Of a stretch of DNA of 64,000 nucleotides, positions 1 to 9,148 are shown one piece after another. The stretch is from the NCBI GenBank assembly GCA_963746805.1, contig CAVVCQ010000007.1, positions 1 to 64,000 on the forward strand, given 5' to 3'. Within the stretch, counting starts at the first letter, position 1. Each line of letters opens with the position of its first letter. A program made the position numbers and the translations under genes. This DNA comes from DATHTC01 sp963746805 (GTDB lineage: Bacteria > Actinomycetota > Thermoleophilia > Gaiellales > Gaiellaceae). The notes beneath the pieces were generated by a model, which worked only from the letters and a program-made list of their open reading frames with translations, was not told the origin of the DNA and did not search any database.

Positions 1-559
1 GGCTTCGGCTCGCGCGGGATCTACCGCGCGACGCCGGAGCAGCTCGCCTACCACGTCCGCCACACGCCGTTCGACTCGATGGTGCAGCGCTGTCTCGCGG
101 GCGAGGAGTTCTCGATCGACGTCTTCTGCGACTTCGACGGGCGCTGCCTCAACGCGATTCCGCGCACGATGATCGAGTCGAAGGGCGGCGAATCGATCAA
201 GGGCATGACGATTGCCGACGCGGAGCTGATCGACTTCGGCCGACGCGTGGCCGAGACGCTGCCCGTGTACGGCCCCGCGAACGTGCAGTGCTTCCGCGAG
301 GCCGATGGGCGCCTGCTCATCACCGACGTGAACCCGCGCTTCGGCGGCGCCTTCCCGCTGCCGCTGGCCGGGAGCCGCTACCCGGAGCTCGCGATCCGCC
401 TCGCGCTGGGCGAGCGGCCCGCGCCGACGGTGGGCGAGTTCCGCGCAGGCATCGTCATGACGCGGTTCTTCTCCGACCTCGTGCTGGCGGACCGACGGAA
501 GCCTGGAGCCGTTTGCGGAGGAGTTGCCGGAGCCGGTCGCGAGCGAGCCGGGCGAATGA
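1..559 (+). CDS. ATP-grasp ligase, carbamoyl-phosphate-synthase-like (5' end missing)
   Basis: This is the C-terminal part of an ATP-grasp enzyme; the left window edge cuts it. The first codons read GFGSRGIYRATPEQL, the small glycine-rich loop that closes over ATP in carbamoyl-phosphate-synthase-like ATP-grasp proteins. ITDVNPRFGGAFPL near codons 107-120 is the metal-binding Asn/Arg segment of the fold. The substrate cannot be deduced; ATP-grasp proteins in glycan clusters usually ligate an amino acid or make a carboxylate-amine bond. The reading frame changes near 493, where one extra C seems present: before it the frame reads FFSDLVLAD, and after removing one base it reads DGSLEPFAEELPEPV and stops at 557-559. 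That stop overlaps the ATG of the next gene (ATGA), which supports the corrected end. Confidence 0.75.
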
Positions 560-1971
560 GGGTGTGGCTGCTGGCTGCCGCCGTCGCGGTGGCGGTCGCC
601 GTGGGCTGCGCCGTCGCGCTGGCCGCGACCGAGGAGACCGTCACCGGCGATGGTCGCCTCCTGGCAAGCGAGCGCCCGAAGCCGAGACTGGTGAAGCCGA
701 AGCGCGCCCGCGTGGTCGTCACCGTCGTGAACGGCGACACGCACCGGCGCGTGCGCGGCGCGGTCGTCCGGATCGGCAGCCGCAGCGCCCGCACGAACGC
801 GAAGGGCGTCGCCGAGATCCTGCTCCGGCGACGCGCCCCGCTGGTCGTCTCGGTCCGCAAGGCCGGCTACGCCGAGAAGGACGTCCGCATGCCATTCCAG
901 CGCCGCCGCAAGGTGACGGTCCACGTCTTCCGGCCCGCGCTCCAGTGGGCGATGTACGGCGCCGATCACGTCGCGCTCGCACGCAGTCGCAGGCGACCAT
1001 CCGGTGCGCCCGCCGTTCCGCGTCATCTGGAGCAGGGGGCTCGGCTCGCTGATCGAGTTCCCGGCGGTCGTCTCCGACGGCGTCGCGTACATCGCGAACT
1101 TCAAGGGCACCGTTCTTCGCGGTCTCGATGCGCTACGGCAACGTCGTCTGGCGCACGGAGACCGGCGGCAAGATGGCCGCCTCGCCCGCCGTCGCCGGCA
1201 AGGAGCTCGTCGTCCACGGCATGGACGGGAACATCTGGGTCTTCGACCGCCGCAACGGGCGGCTCAGATGGCGCTACAGCGCGTCGGCTCGCCGGTGGAG
1301 TCCTCGCCGGTCGTGCGTGACGGTGTCGACTTCTTCGGCGCCTGGAACGGGCGCGTCTACGCGCTCGACCTCCGCACCCGCCGGCTCCGCTGGAGCTACG
1401 TCTCCGGCTCGAAGATCACCTCGAGCGCCTCGGTCGTCGGCACGACGCTCTACATCGGCGACTACGGTGGCCGCGTGCTCGCGCTCGACGCCGCAGCGGC
1501 CGGCCTGCGCTGGTCGGCCTCCGTCAACGGACGCATCTACGGCACGCCCTCCGTCGCCGACGGCTCCGTCTTCGTACCGAGCTCGACCGGCAACTCGCTG
1601 ACCGCCTTCTCCACGAGCGGCGCCTACCGCTGGCGCGTCAACGCCGGCCACTACGTCTACTCCTCGCCGGCCGGTGGGGCGGCCGCGTGTACTTCGGCTC
1701 GTACGACGGGCTACCTCTCGCGCGTCTCGGCGCGCACGGGCGAGATCCTGTGGAGCACCAGCGTGGGCGGCCCGATCTCGGGCGCACCGACTCATCGTCG
1801 CGGGCGTCGCGTATACGGCTCGATCCACGGCTCGATCGACGGCGCCGACGCGCGCAGGGCCGCGTCCTGCTCCGCTTCCCGCACGGGGAGTACGTGCCGG
1901 TCTCCGGCAACGGCCGCCGGCTGCTGCTGCACGGGTACTCGCGGATCTGGGCCGTCGAGTCGCGCCGGTGA
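556..1971 (+). CDS. Secreted PQQ-like beta-propeller protein with N-terminal beta-sandwich domain (frameshifted)
   Basis: The ATG at 556 overlaps the previous stop and opens an N-terminal signal or anchor segment (MRVWLLAAAVAVAVAVGCAV). A short beta-sandwich follows (VVVTVVNGDTHRRVRGAVVR, then GYAEKDV), resembling carboxypeptidase-regulatory or Ig-like domains. The rest is a series of propeller blades with the PQQ-like signature, for example GRVYALDLRTRRLRWSY and GNIWVFDRRNGRLRWRYS. No quinoprotein dehydrogenase active-site module is visible, so a structural, binding or assembly role outside the membrane is more likely than PQQ enzymology. At least six frame changes occur (about 975, 1010, 1110, 1275, 1680 and 1800), with blade homology resuming in another frame each time. 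The stop at 1969-1971 overlaps the next ATG by one base. It is paralogous to the next gene. Confidence 0.7.
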
Positions 1972-3241
1972 TGCGCCGGCTCGCGCTCGCGGCCGCGATC
2001 GTGCTGATCGTCGCGGCCGGCGCCGCGGCGGCTATGGCGCTGCGGAACCTCGAGGAGGGCGACGTCCGCGGCTCGTCCACCGAGGAGTTCGTGACCACGG
2101 GCGACGAGGAGGCGGTGGTCGTCCCCGAGGCGCCGCCGCTCCCGGGCGTGCTCTGGCCGACGTACGGCTTCGCCAACACGCGCACCCGCGCGGTCGGCTA
2201 CGACCACCGGCCGCCGTACCGCCGGCTGTGGACCTTCGGCGCGCGCACACTCGTCGAGTTCCCGCCCGCGATCGCGTACGGGCGCCTCTACTTCGTGAAC
2301 AACAACGGCACCGCCTACGCCGTGAACGCGAAGACGGGGAAGCGGGCGTGGAAGCACGCGATCGGCCGGTGCGCCGCCGCCTCGCCCGCGGTCTCGAACC
2401 ACGTCATCTTCTTCTCCTTCCTCTCGGCGCTCCCGTGCTCGCGCGGGCGCGGCGCCGATCGGAGGGACTCCGCGCGCCTCACCGGCGAGGTGGTCGCGGT
2501 TCGCGTCCGGCTTCGGGCGGATCCGCTGGCGCACGAAGATCGGCCCGACCGAGTCGTCGCCGCTCGTCGCGAACGGGCGCGTCTACGTGGCCGACTGGCG
2601 CGGCAAGGTCTACGCGCTCGACGAGAGGACCGGGAAGGTGCGCTGGACGTTCCGGACCGGCGGGCAGGTAAAGGGCGCGGTCGCCCTCTCCGGGGATCAC
2701 CTCTACGTCGGCTCGTACGACCACCGGCTCTACGCGCTGAACGCCAACACGGGCAAGCTCCTCTGGCGGGCGCAGGCGCAGCGCCGCTTCGGCACGCGCG
2801 GCACGTTCTACTCGACCCCGGCCGCCGCGTACGGCCGCGTCTACATCGGCGCGACCGACGGCAAGGTCTACTCCTTCGGCGCGACGTCCGGGAAGCTGAT
2901 CTGGTCCACGACACCGGCGGGTTCGTCTACTCCTCGCCGGCCGTCTGGAACAAGACCGTGTACGCGGGCTCCTACGACAACCACCTCTACGCCTTCGACG
3001 CGGCCACCGGCGACGTGAAGTGGCGCTTCCGCGCGAACGGCGACATCTCCGGCTCGCCGACGGTCGTGAACGGGATCGTCTCTTCGCCACGCTGAAGGAG
3101 CGGACGTACGCCCTCGACACCGCACGCACCGGGAAGCGGCTGTGGAGCTACCCCGACGGGCAGTACACGCCGGTCGTCGCCGACGTCGAGCGGCTCTATC
3201 TCGTCGGCCACGCGAAGCTCTATGGGATGGTGGAGCAGTGA
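1971..3241 (+). CDS. Second secreted PQQ-like beta-propeller protein (frameshifted)
   Basis: Tandem paralogue of the preceding gene. It starts with a clear membrane anchor or signal segment (MRRLALAAAIVLIVAAGAAA), then an acidic linker, then propeller blades: GRLYFVNNNGTAYAVNAKTG, GKVYALDERTGKVRWTF, HRLYALNANTGKLLWRA and NHLYAFDAATGDVKWRF. Its first blade (RPPYRRLWTFG then LVEFPPAI) matches RPPFRVIWSRG then LIEFPAVV in the upstream gene, so the pair arose by duplication. The frame changes near 2500, 2910 and 3080. The stop at 3239-3241 overlaps a GTG start of the following epimerase. It is extracytoplasmic by its anchor; a role in assembly or binding at the cell surface is inference from the neighbouring glycan genes. 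Confidence 0.7.
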
Positions 3242-4161
3242 GGTACCTCGTCACCGGCGCGGCCGGGACCATCGGCTCGCACCTCGTCGAGGCGCTCGTC
3301 GCGGCGGGGCACGAGGCCCGCGGCGTCGAACGCGTTCACCGACTACTACGACCCGGCGCTGAAGGAGGAGAACACCGCGCGGCCTCGACGTGGAGCGGCC
3401 TCGACCTCGCCGCGGACGACCTCGACCTGGACGGCGTCGACGGGGTCTTCCACCTCGCCGGGCAGCCGGGCGTCCGCGCGAGCTGGGGCGCGAGACTTCG
3501 ACTCTACGTCCGGCGCAACGTGCTCGCGACGCAGCGGCTCTTCGAGCAGGCGGCCGGCGGCCGGCGTCCGCGTCGTCTTCGCCTCGTCCTCGTCCGTCTA
3601 CGGCGACGCCGAGGCCTATCCCACGCCGGAAGACACGCCGCCGCGACCCATCTCGCCGTACGGGATCACGAAGCTCGCCTGCGAGCACCTGGCCCACGCG
3701 TACGGCCGGCGCCGGGCTCGAGGCGGTGACCCTGCGCTACTTCACCGTGTACGGGCCGCGGCAGCGGCCGGACATGGCGTTCACGGCGCTCGTGACCGCG
3801 CTCGCCGAGGACCGGCCGTTCCGGCTCTTCGGCGACGGCGGCGCGGCGCGGAGCTTCACCTACGTCGCCGACGCGGTCGCGGCCACGATCGCGGCGATGG
3901 AGCGCGGCGCACGCCGGCGCGACCTACAACGTCGGCGGCGGCGACGAGGCCACGATGACCGAGGCGATCGCGCTCGCGCGAGCGGATCGCGGGCCGCGTC
4001 GCTCCGGCTCGAACGCTTGCCCGCCGCGGCCGGCGACGTGCGCCGGACGAGGGCCGACGTGCACGCGCGCGCGACGACCTCGGCTGGTCGCCGCGACGGC
4101 GCTCGAGGACGGCCTGAGGGCGCAGTGGGACTGGGCGCGGAGTAGAGTCGCCGCCCGATGA
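3238..4161 (+). CDS. NAD-dependent sugar epimerase, UDP-glucuronate 4-epimerase-like (frameshifted)
   Basis: Extended short-chain dehydrogenase of the nucleotide-sugar epimerase type. The GTG at 3238 gives MRYLVTGAAGTIGSHLVEAL, with the GxxGxxG NAD-binding loop. Other family signatures are VDGVFHLAGQPGV, VFASSSSVYGDAE, the catalytic YxxxK in SPYGITK, and LRYFTVYGPRQRPDMA. The NAFTDYYDP stretch (third frame) and the RPDMA motif resemble UDP-glucuronate 4-epimerases, which make UDP-galacturonate; UDP-glucose 4-epimerase is the alternative. The frame changes several times (about 3330, 3390, 3495, 3560, 3712, 3910 and 4060). I place the end at the TGA 4159-4161, because the tail LEDGLRAQWDWARSR fits the family C-terminus and the stop forms an ATGA overlap with the next gene. 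Confidence 0.7.
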
Positions 4162-5007
4162 GCAGGGTGGAACTGGAGGAGCGCGAGGTCGACTTCGGCC
4201 GCTGGGTCTCCGCGGTCGCGGCGCGGTGGTGGCTGCCCGTGGTCGGCTTCGTCGTCGGGATCGCGCTCGGCTGGGCGCTCTCCGTCGGCGGCGAGGACGT
4301 CTACCGGGCGCAGGCACTCGTCTCGATGGGCGACCCGCTCGCTCCGAGCGGCGCGCGCGTGACCACGATCGGGACGAGCGTGTCGCAGCGTCCGCGAGAT
4401 CGTGCACCTCGGAGGCGGCGGTGCGACGTGCCGCGTCGGTCTCGGGACTGACGCCGGCCGAGGTGCGGCGCGGTACTTCGTCTCGCAACCCTCCGGCGGC
4501 GGCGGGCCGCGGGTCGGCCAGCCCGCGCTCGTCGAGTCGGCGTCGCGGCGACGCCCGCGACGGGTGGCGCAGGCGGCCGACGAGCTGGCGAAGATCACCG
4601 TGGCCGGGACCGACGACTACGTCGGCCGCCAAGATCGAGGGGCTCCGCGAGCCAGATCGCGGCCGCGGACGAGGGGCTCGGCTCGCTCGAGCGTCGATCC
4701 AGGCCTCCCTCACGCGCCGCGCAGTCCCCGGGCCTCTCGGAGGAGGCGAAGCTCGTCGCGCTCACGAACGCCGGCGTGCTCGAGCAGCGCCGCTCGACCG
4801 TGATCCAGGCGCGCTCCGACCGGCAGCAGCTGCTCGCGCTCGCGGAGAACGTCGAGGCGCCGCAGGTCGTACAGCCGGCCGTGGCGCGGAAGGTGACCGC
4901 GCAGAGCCGCCGGAACGCGATCGTCGTCGCCGGCGTCCTCGGTCTCCTCGTCGGCCTGCTCGCCGCGCTCGTGTGGGGCCCCGGTCGCGGCGCGCGTGCG
5001 CAAGTAG
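4158..5007 (+). CDS. Wzz-like polysaccharide chain-length / co-polymerase protein (frameshifted)
   Basis: The predicted protein has an N-terminal transmembrane helix (WWLPVVGFVVGIALGWALSV), a periplasm-type middle region with a predicted coiled-coil stretch (AAQSPGLSEEAKLVALTNAG, then VLEQRRSTVIQARSDRQQLL), and a second helix near the C-terminus (AIVVAGVLGLLVGLLAALVW). This two-helix plan is that of polysaccharide co-polymerases, which set chain length in Wzy-dependent pathways. There is no Walker A motif, so the tyrosine-kinase half of fused versions is absent. Frame shifts occur near 4390, 4470, 4530, 4625, 4720 and 4975. The reading ending PVAARVRK puts the stop at 5005-5007, two bases before the next ATG. 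Confidence 0.6.
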
Positions 5008-5009
5008 CG

Positions 5010-5984
5010 ATGTCGCGGCGGGCACTGCTCGTCTTCGTTGCCGTCCTCGTCACGGTCGTCTTCGCGGCGATCGCTGTCGGGGTGTCGACCCGGACGCGGT
5101 GTGGGAGGCGATCAAGAGCTGCGACCCGCTGTGGCTCGTGCCGTCGGTACTCGCACTCGGCGTGAGCGTCTTCGTCCGCGGCCTCCGCTGGCGCGCGCTG
5201 TTCGACCCGAGCCGCCGCCCGGGCATCTGGCCGGTGACGGCGGCGACGCTCGTCGGCTACCTGTTCCTGCAGATCCTGCCGCTCCGGGCGGGCGAGGCGG
5301 CCCGCATCGTCGCGCTCAGCCAGCGCGCGGGGACGTCGAAGGCCGAGGTCACGTGGGACGGCGTTGCTCGAGCGCGTCTACGACCTCGTCGCCGTGCTCG
5401 GCCTCCTCTTCGTGCTTCTACCGTGGCTGCCCGAGGTCACCTGGCTCCGCGCCGCTGCCTCGCTCGGGGCGGCCGTCTTCGCGCTGACCGTCATCGCCGT
5501 GATCGTGCTGGCCGTCTGGGCGACCGCGCCGTGCACGCGGCGATGCGGCCGCTTCGCGCGCCTGCCCGTGGTGCCCGCAGACCGGCTCGAGGAAATCGGC
5601 CACAACCTCGCGCAGGGCCTCGTCGGCCTGCGGCGGCCCGGCCTCGCCCTGTGGGTGCTGTTCCTCTCCGTCGCCTCGTGGGTGCTGCTCGGGCTCTCGT
5701 CCTGGTTCGTGTTCGAGAGCTTCGACCTCGGCGTGGGCGTCGTGGCCGGCATCTTCGCCGCGATCGCGGCCGGGCTGACCGCCGTCCTGCCGGCCGGCCC
5801 GTCCGGGATCGGCGTCTTCGAGGCGTCGATCGTCGTTGCCCTCGGCGCGTACGGCGTGGACGAGTCCGAGGCGCTCTCGGCCGCGCTCGTCCTGCACGCG
5901 GTGGGCTTCGTCAGCCTCGTCGCCGCCGGGCTGCCGGTCATCCGCTTCCACGTGCGCAGGACGATCCAGGCCGTGGAGAGCTAG
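5010..5984 (+). CDS. Lysylphosphatidylglycerol-synthase-type integral membrane protein (UPF0104 family)
   Basis: Polytopic membrane protein of about 325 codons. The segments LVPSVLALGVSVFVRGLRWR, LFLQILPLRAGEAARIVALS and VLPAGPSGIGVFEASIVVAL are characteristic of the LPG synthetase transmembrane region family; the RGLRWR and LPxRAGExxR motifs are the family hallmarks. Members include the flippase half of MprF and many uncharacterised proteins in glycan and lipid-sugar clusters, where they are suspected lipid translocases. No C-terminal aminoacyltransferase domain is present, so lipid aminoacylation is unlikely. Frame shifts lie near 5085 and 5355; the last 207 codons are continuous. Confidence 0.75.
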
Positions 5985-6021
5985 AGGACTTCCCCCGCGC
6001 GGCCGAAAAGGAGAAGGTCGC

Positions 6022-6965
6022 ATGCTCGAGGGCAAGTCCGTCGCCGTCGTCGTCCCCGCGTTCCGCGAGGAGCACCTGATCGCCGAGACGCTGCGCGGGA
6101 TCCCGGAGTGGGTCGACCGCGTGTACGTCGTCGACGACCGCTCCACGGATGCGACCGCCGAGCGGGCGCGCGAGGTCGGCGATCCGCGCGTCGAGGTCAT
6201 CGTCCACGAGGTGAACCAGGGCGTCGGCGCCGCGATCGTCACCGGGTACAAGCGGGCACTCACCGACGAGATCGCCTGCACGGTGGTGATCGCCGGCGAC
6301 AACCAGATGGACCCGGCCGACTCGAGGACGCGTGCCTGCCGGTTGTCCGCGGCGAGGTCGACTACCACAAGGCGAACCGGCTCTTCACCGGCCAGGCGTG
6401 GGACCTGATCCCGCGGAACCGCTACCTCGGCAACGCCGTCCTCTCGCTGCTGACGAAGGTCGCTTCCGGCTACTGGCACGTCGCCGACTCGCAGGCGGGG
6501 TACGCCGCGATCTCGCTGCCGATGCTGCGGCTGCTCGACCTCGACCGGATCTACAAGCGCTACGGCTTCCCCAACGACATCCTCGTGCACCTGAACGTGT
6601 GGAACGCCCGCGTGCGCGACTTCCAGTCGCGGCCGATCTACGGCGTCGGCGAGCGCTCGGGGATCAAGATCCGTAAGGTCGTGCCGCGGATCTCGTGGCT
6701 GCTCGTGAAGGGCTTCTTCTGGCGGCTGCGGGAGAAGTACGTGATCCGCGACTTCCACCCGCTCGTGTTCTTCTACACGTTCGGGTTCCTGCTCACGGGC
6801 CTCGGTCTGGCGCTCGGGCTCTACGTCGCGATCTCGCGGATCTTCGTCGGAGGCGACATCACGGCAGGGACGGCGGCGCTGATCGCGCTGCTGCTCATCT
6901 CGGGCTCGCAGTTCTCGCTGTTCGCGATGTGGTTCGACATGGAGTCGAACAAGGACCTGCGCTAG
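6022..6965 (+). CDS. Family 2 glycosyltransferase, polyprenyl-phosphate sugar synthase-like
   Basis: GT-A fold enzyme of the dolichyl-phosphate mannose synthase group. The N-terminus SVAVVVPAFREEHLIAETL, then VYVVDDRSTDATA and the metal-site region GDNQMDPAD are clear. Two hydrophobic segments near the C-terminus (VFFYTFGFLLTGLGLALGLY and TAALIALLLISGSQFSLFAM) anchor it to the membrane. The likely reaction is transfer of a sugar from a nucleotide donor to polyprenyl phosphate, giving a lipid donor for GT-C enzymes such as those encoded downstream. It is one of the few genes here with a strong purine-rich ribosome site (6006-6017, AAAAGGAGAAGG), four bases before the ATG. One base appears missing near 6320. 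Its stop shares the palindrome CTAG with the stop of the convergent next gene. Confidence 0.8.
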
Positions 6966-7582
6966 GCGGCCGAGCGCTCGCGCGCGAGGTGCTGGCGCGC
7001 CGCGGCGACGAAGGCGCGCGGGTCGTCGGCGTAGAGGTTGACCCGCGTGACGGTCGCGTGGGAGCGGTTCGGGAGCCGCACCGTGACCGGCCCGCGGAGC
7101 GTCACCTCGACGTTGGTGGTGCTCGAGATGGCGACGTTGAGCGTCGTCGGCGGTTCCAGCTGCACCTTGCGACCGGACGCGTACGAGCGCCGGTTCGTCC
7201 TGACGGCCTCGACGGCGTCCCACGGAAGCACGACGTCGAGGTCGAAGCCGTACCGGATGCGGAGCCCGGACTCGCCGACGAGGTGCGGGTGGATCCGGAT
7301 CGCCGCGAGCAGCCCGACCATCCACACGAGCCCCCAGACGCCGAGGCCGAGGAAGATGCGCCCGATCGTCTCCCACGGGACGAAGAAGTGGATCACTGGG
7401 ATCTCGAGCGCCGAGACCGCGATGAACGCGATCAGGATCGGCGTGAGCAGCGACGAGTAGCCGAACGGCACGGCGCTCGCCTCGCGCGTGGTCGGCCGCC
7501 GGAAGAGCCAGCGGTACAGGCTGTGCCAGATCCCGACCTCGTAGCGCAGCGCGCGCCGCGGCAGCGCCCGCAGGCTCGTCAT
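6962..7582 (-). CDS. Conserved membrane protein with C-terminal PH-like domain, unknown function
   Basis: Protein of 206 residues. A basic N-terminus (RRALRYEVGIWHSLYRWLFR) is followed by two membrane helices (around LLTPILIAFIAVSALEIPVI and FLGLGVWGLVWMVGLLAAIR). A soluble beta-rich tail contains PHLVGESGLRIRYGFDLDVV and ends in an Arg/His-rich helix. The membrane helices followed by a short beta module resemble bacterial PH-domain proteins, but this is a fold-level guess. The start ATG at 7582 overlaps the stop of the upstream MarR gene (ATGA), so the two are translated together; this suggests the regulator and the membrane protein act in one circuit. Confidence 0.6.
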   Translation of the reverse strand: MTSLRALPRRALRYEVGIWHSLYRWLFRRPTTREASAVPFGYSSLLTPILIAFIAVSALEIPVIHFFVPWETIGRIFLGLGVWGLVWMVGLLAAIRIHPHLVGESGLRIRYGFDLDVVLPWDAVEAVRTNRRSYASGRKVQLEPPTTLNVAISSTTNVEVTLRGPVTVRLPNRSHATVTRVNLYADDPRAFVAAARQHLARERSAA

Positions 7583-7956
7583 GCGGCCGTTTCCGTCGCG
7601 GCGTGGAACCGCTCCAGCACCTGGTCGAGGACGGCGACGAACCGCTCGAGGTCGTCGGCCGGGATCCCGGCGAAGAGGGCGTGCGCGAGGCCGTCATGCG
7701 CGCGCTCGAGCGCCTCGACCACCGCCGTCCCGTGCGCGGTGAAGTCGACGAGCGTGGCGCGGCGGTCGGTCGGGTGCTCGCCGCGGATGACGAACCCGGT
7801 GGCGACGAGGCCGTCGACGAGACCGGTGATCGTCCGCGGGGTGACCTGCAGCGCCTCCGCGAGCACGCGCTGGGTCGACGGCCCGAGCCGGCGCAGCTCC
7901 CACAGCAGGTGCGCACGGGACACGGTGAGGCCCCGTGTCGTCAGGTCGCGGCGCAT
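7579..7956 (-). CDS. MarR-family transcriptional regulator (5' end uncertain)
   Basis: Winged-helix regulator. RAHLLWELRRLGPSTQRVLA, then ALQVTPRTITGLVDGLVATG (recognition helix) and the wing HPTDRRATLVDFT are typical of MarR dimers. From the ATG at 7956 it is 125 residues, lacking the first dimerisation helix. The codons upstream in the same frame still read as that helix (FGQTLDRVLALVVAVDEDM), so the real start lies further upstream, but no start codon exists there before an in-frame stop. A single-base error near 8008 would connect it to a GTG at 8029. A perfect 6-bp inverted repeat at 8014-8029 lies in this region and is a candidate autoregulatory operator. It is coupled to the membrane protein downstream. 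Confidence 0.75.
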   Translation of the reverse strand: MRRDLTTRGLTVSRAHLLWELRRLGPSTQRVLAEALQVTPRTITGLVDGLVATGFVIRGEHPTDRRATLVDFTAHGTAVVEALERAHDGLAHALFAGIPADDLERFVAVLDQVLERFHAATETAA

Positions 7957-8013
7957 GTCCTCGTCGACGGCGACGACGAGGGCGAGGACGCGGTCGAGGG
8001 TCTGTCCAAAGTC

Positions 8014-8029
8014 GTGAGTTCTGACTCAC
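8014..8029. promoter_or_regulatory. Candidate MarR operator (inverted repeat)
   Basis: GTGAGT-TCTG-ACTCAC, a perfect 6-bp inverted repeat with a 4-nt spacer. It sits at the 5' end of the minus-strand MarR gene and 52 bp upstream of the divergent methyltransferase start. Size and place fit a MarR-dimer site controlling the regulator and possibly the divergent gene. Confidence 0.4.
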
Positions 8030-8068
8030 TATGTGCACAGTACACGACATCGATCTGGCGCCCGGGCG

Positions 8069-8074
8069 TACGGT
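8069..8074 (+). promoter_or_regulatory. -10 box TACGGT, leaderless promoter
   Basis: TACGGT with 6 nt to the GTG at 8081. The spacing puts transcription start at or next to the start codon and favours that GTG over other in-frame starts. Confidence 0.5.
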
Positions 8075-8080
8075 GTCGCC

Positions 8081-9094
8081 GTGCCGGCGCCGACGAGAGC
8101 GACCATGCGAACGTGGGTGCGCGCCGTGGGCGCCCCGCGGTCGCGGGCGCTCCCGGCGCTCGGAGCGAGGCTCGGCTCGCGTCCGCGCCTGGCCCGGGCG
8201 GTTCTGGCCGTCCCGCAGCGGCTTCCGGTTCGCCGTCTTCGCGCCGCAGCCGTCTCGCACGTCACGACGCCGCTGGTCTACGGCATGGATGCGCAGCTCG
8301 AGGTCGCCGTCGTCGGCGGCAGCCGCATGCGGGTCGACACCACCGATGTCGCCGGCCGCATGCTCGCCACCTCCGGCGTCTGGGAACCGCACGTCACCGC
8401 CGTCGTCCGGAGCGTCCTCCGGCCGGGCGACGTCGTCGTCGACGTGGGAGCGAACATCGGCTACTTCACGCTCCTCGCGGCGCGGCTCGTGGGTAGCTCC
8501 GGGCGCGTCCACGCGCTCGAGCCGTCGGTGGGGACCTACGAGAGGCTCGTCGCCAACCTCGAGTTGAACGACGCGGCGAACGTCGTCCCGGAGCGGGTCG
8601 CGGCCGGCGCCACAGGCGGCGAGGCGGTGTTCCGCGACGCCGTCGAAGGGAGCAACACGGGCGCGTCGTCCCTGCGGAGCGATCCCGAGCGGGGTTGGGG
8701 CGTCCGCCGGGCCGTGGCGGTGACAGTCCCGCTGCAGACGCTCGCAGCGGTCGTCCCCGAATCGGACTGGCCGCGGCTGCGCCTGGTGAAGGTCGACGTC
8801 GAGGGCTACGAGTCGGACGTCCTCGTCGGCCTCGAGCCCGTCTTCGCCGCCGGGCATCGGCCGGCCGTCGCCGTCGAGCTCCATCTCGACATCGATCCGG
8901 ACGCCGGCGGGTTCGTCGTGGACTTCGCACGTCGGTTCGGCCTCGCCGTCGCGCGGATCGTCGACCGGCGCGGTGCCGAGCGCCGCTGGGCGGCGAGCCA
9001 CCCGCTCCTGGACGCGTACGACGACCCGGGGCACCTGACGACCGTCGACGAGCCCCGCGTCGACGTGCTGCTCACGGCCGGTCGCCCCGCGTAA
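8081..9094 (+). CDS. FkbM-family SAM-dependent methyltransferase
   Basis: About 337 residues from the GTG at 8081, chosen because a TACGGT box ends 6 nt before it; ATG 8105 is the alternative. The Rossmann SAM-binding motif is clear (VVVDVGANIGYFTLLAARLV, then VHALEPSVGTYERL). The FkbM hallmark LRLVKVDVEGYESDVLVGLE and the downstream VAVELH follow. FkbM enzymes O-methylate hydroxyls on sugars or secondary metabolites; in this setting a glycan methyl group is likely, but the acceptor is unknown. The divergent MarR operator lies 52 bp upstream. The frame is intact. Confidence 0.8.
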   Translation: MPAPTRATMRTWVRAVGAPRSRALPALGARLGSRPRLARAVLAVPQRLPVRRLRAAAVSHVTTPLVYGMDAQLEVAVVGGSRMRVDTTDVAGRMLATSGVWEPHVTAVVRSVLRPGDVVVDVGANIGYFTLLAARLVGSSGRVHALEPSVGTYERLVANLELNDAANVVPERVAAGATGGEAVFRDAVEGSNTGASSLRSDPERGWGVRRAVAVTVPLQTLAAVVPESDWPRLRLVKVDVEGYESDVLVGLEPVFAAGHRPAVAVELHLDIDPDAGGFVVDFARRFGLAVARIVDRRGAERRWAASHPLLDAYDDPGHLTTVDEPRVDVLLTAGRPA

Positions 9095-9135
9095 GCGATC
9101 GGTAAAGCATCGCCGGAAGCAGCCGGTTCCACGGC

Positions 9136-9141
9136 TACGAT
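9136..9141 (+). promoter_or_regulatory. -10 box TACGAT, leaderless promoter
   Basis: TACGAT followed by 7 nt and the GTG at 9149 of the UDP-xylose-synthase-like gene, in the short space after the FkbM stop. Confidence 0.5.
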
Positions 9142-9148
9142 CGCCCGC

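Noticed and set aside
4143..4148. TAGAGT 9 nt before ATG 4158 as a promoter for the Wzz-like gene
   Set aside because: The gene overlaps the preceding epimerase by 4 bp and looks co-translated, so an internal promoter is possible but unsupported.
5418..7916. Long minus-strand frame over the GT2 and membrane protein region
   Set aside because: It is a shadow of the LPG-synthase-type, GT2 and MarR genes; no recognisable domain.
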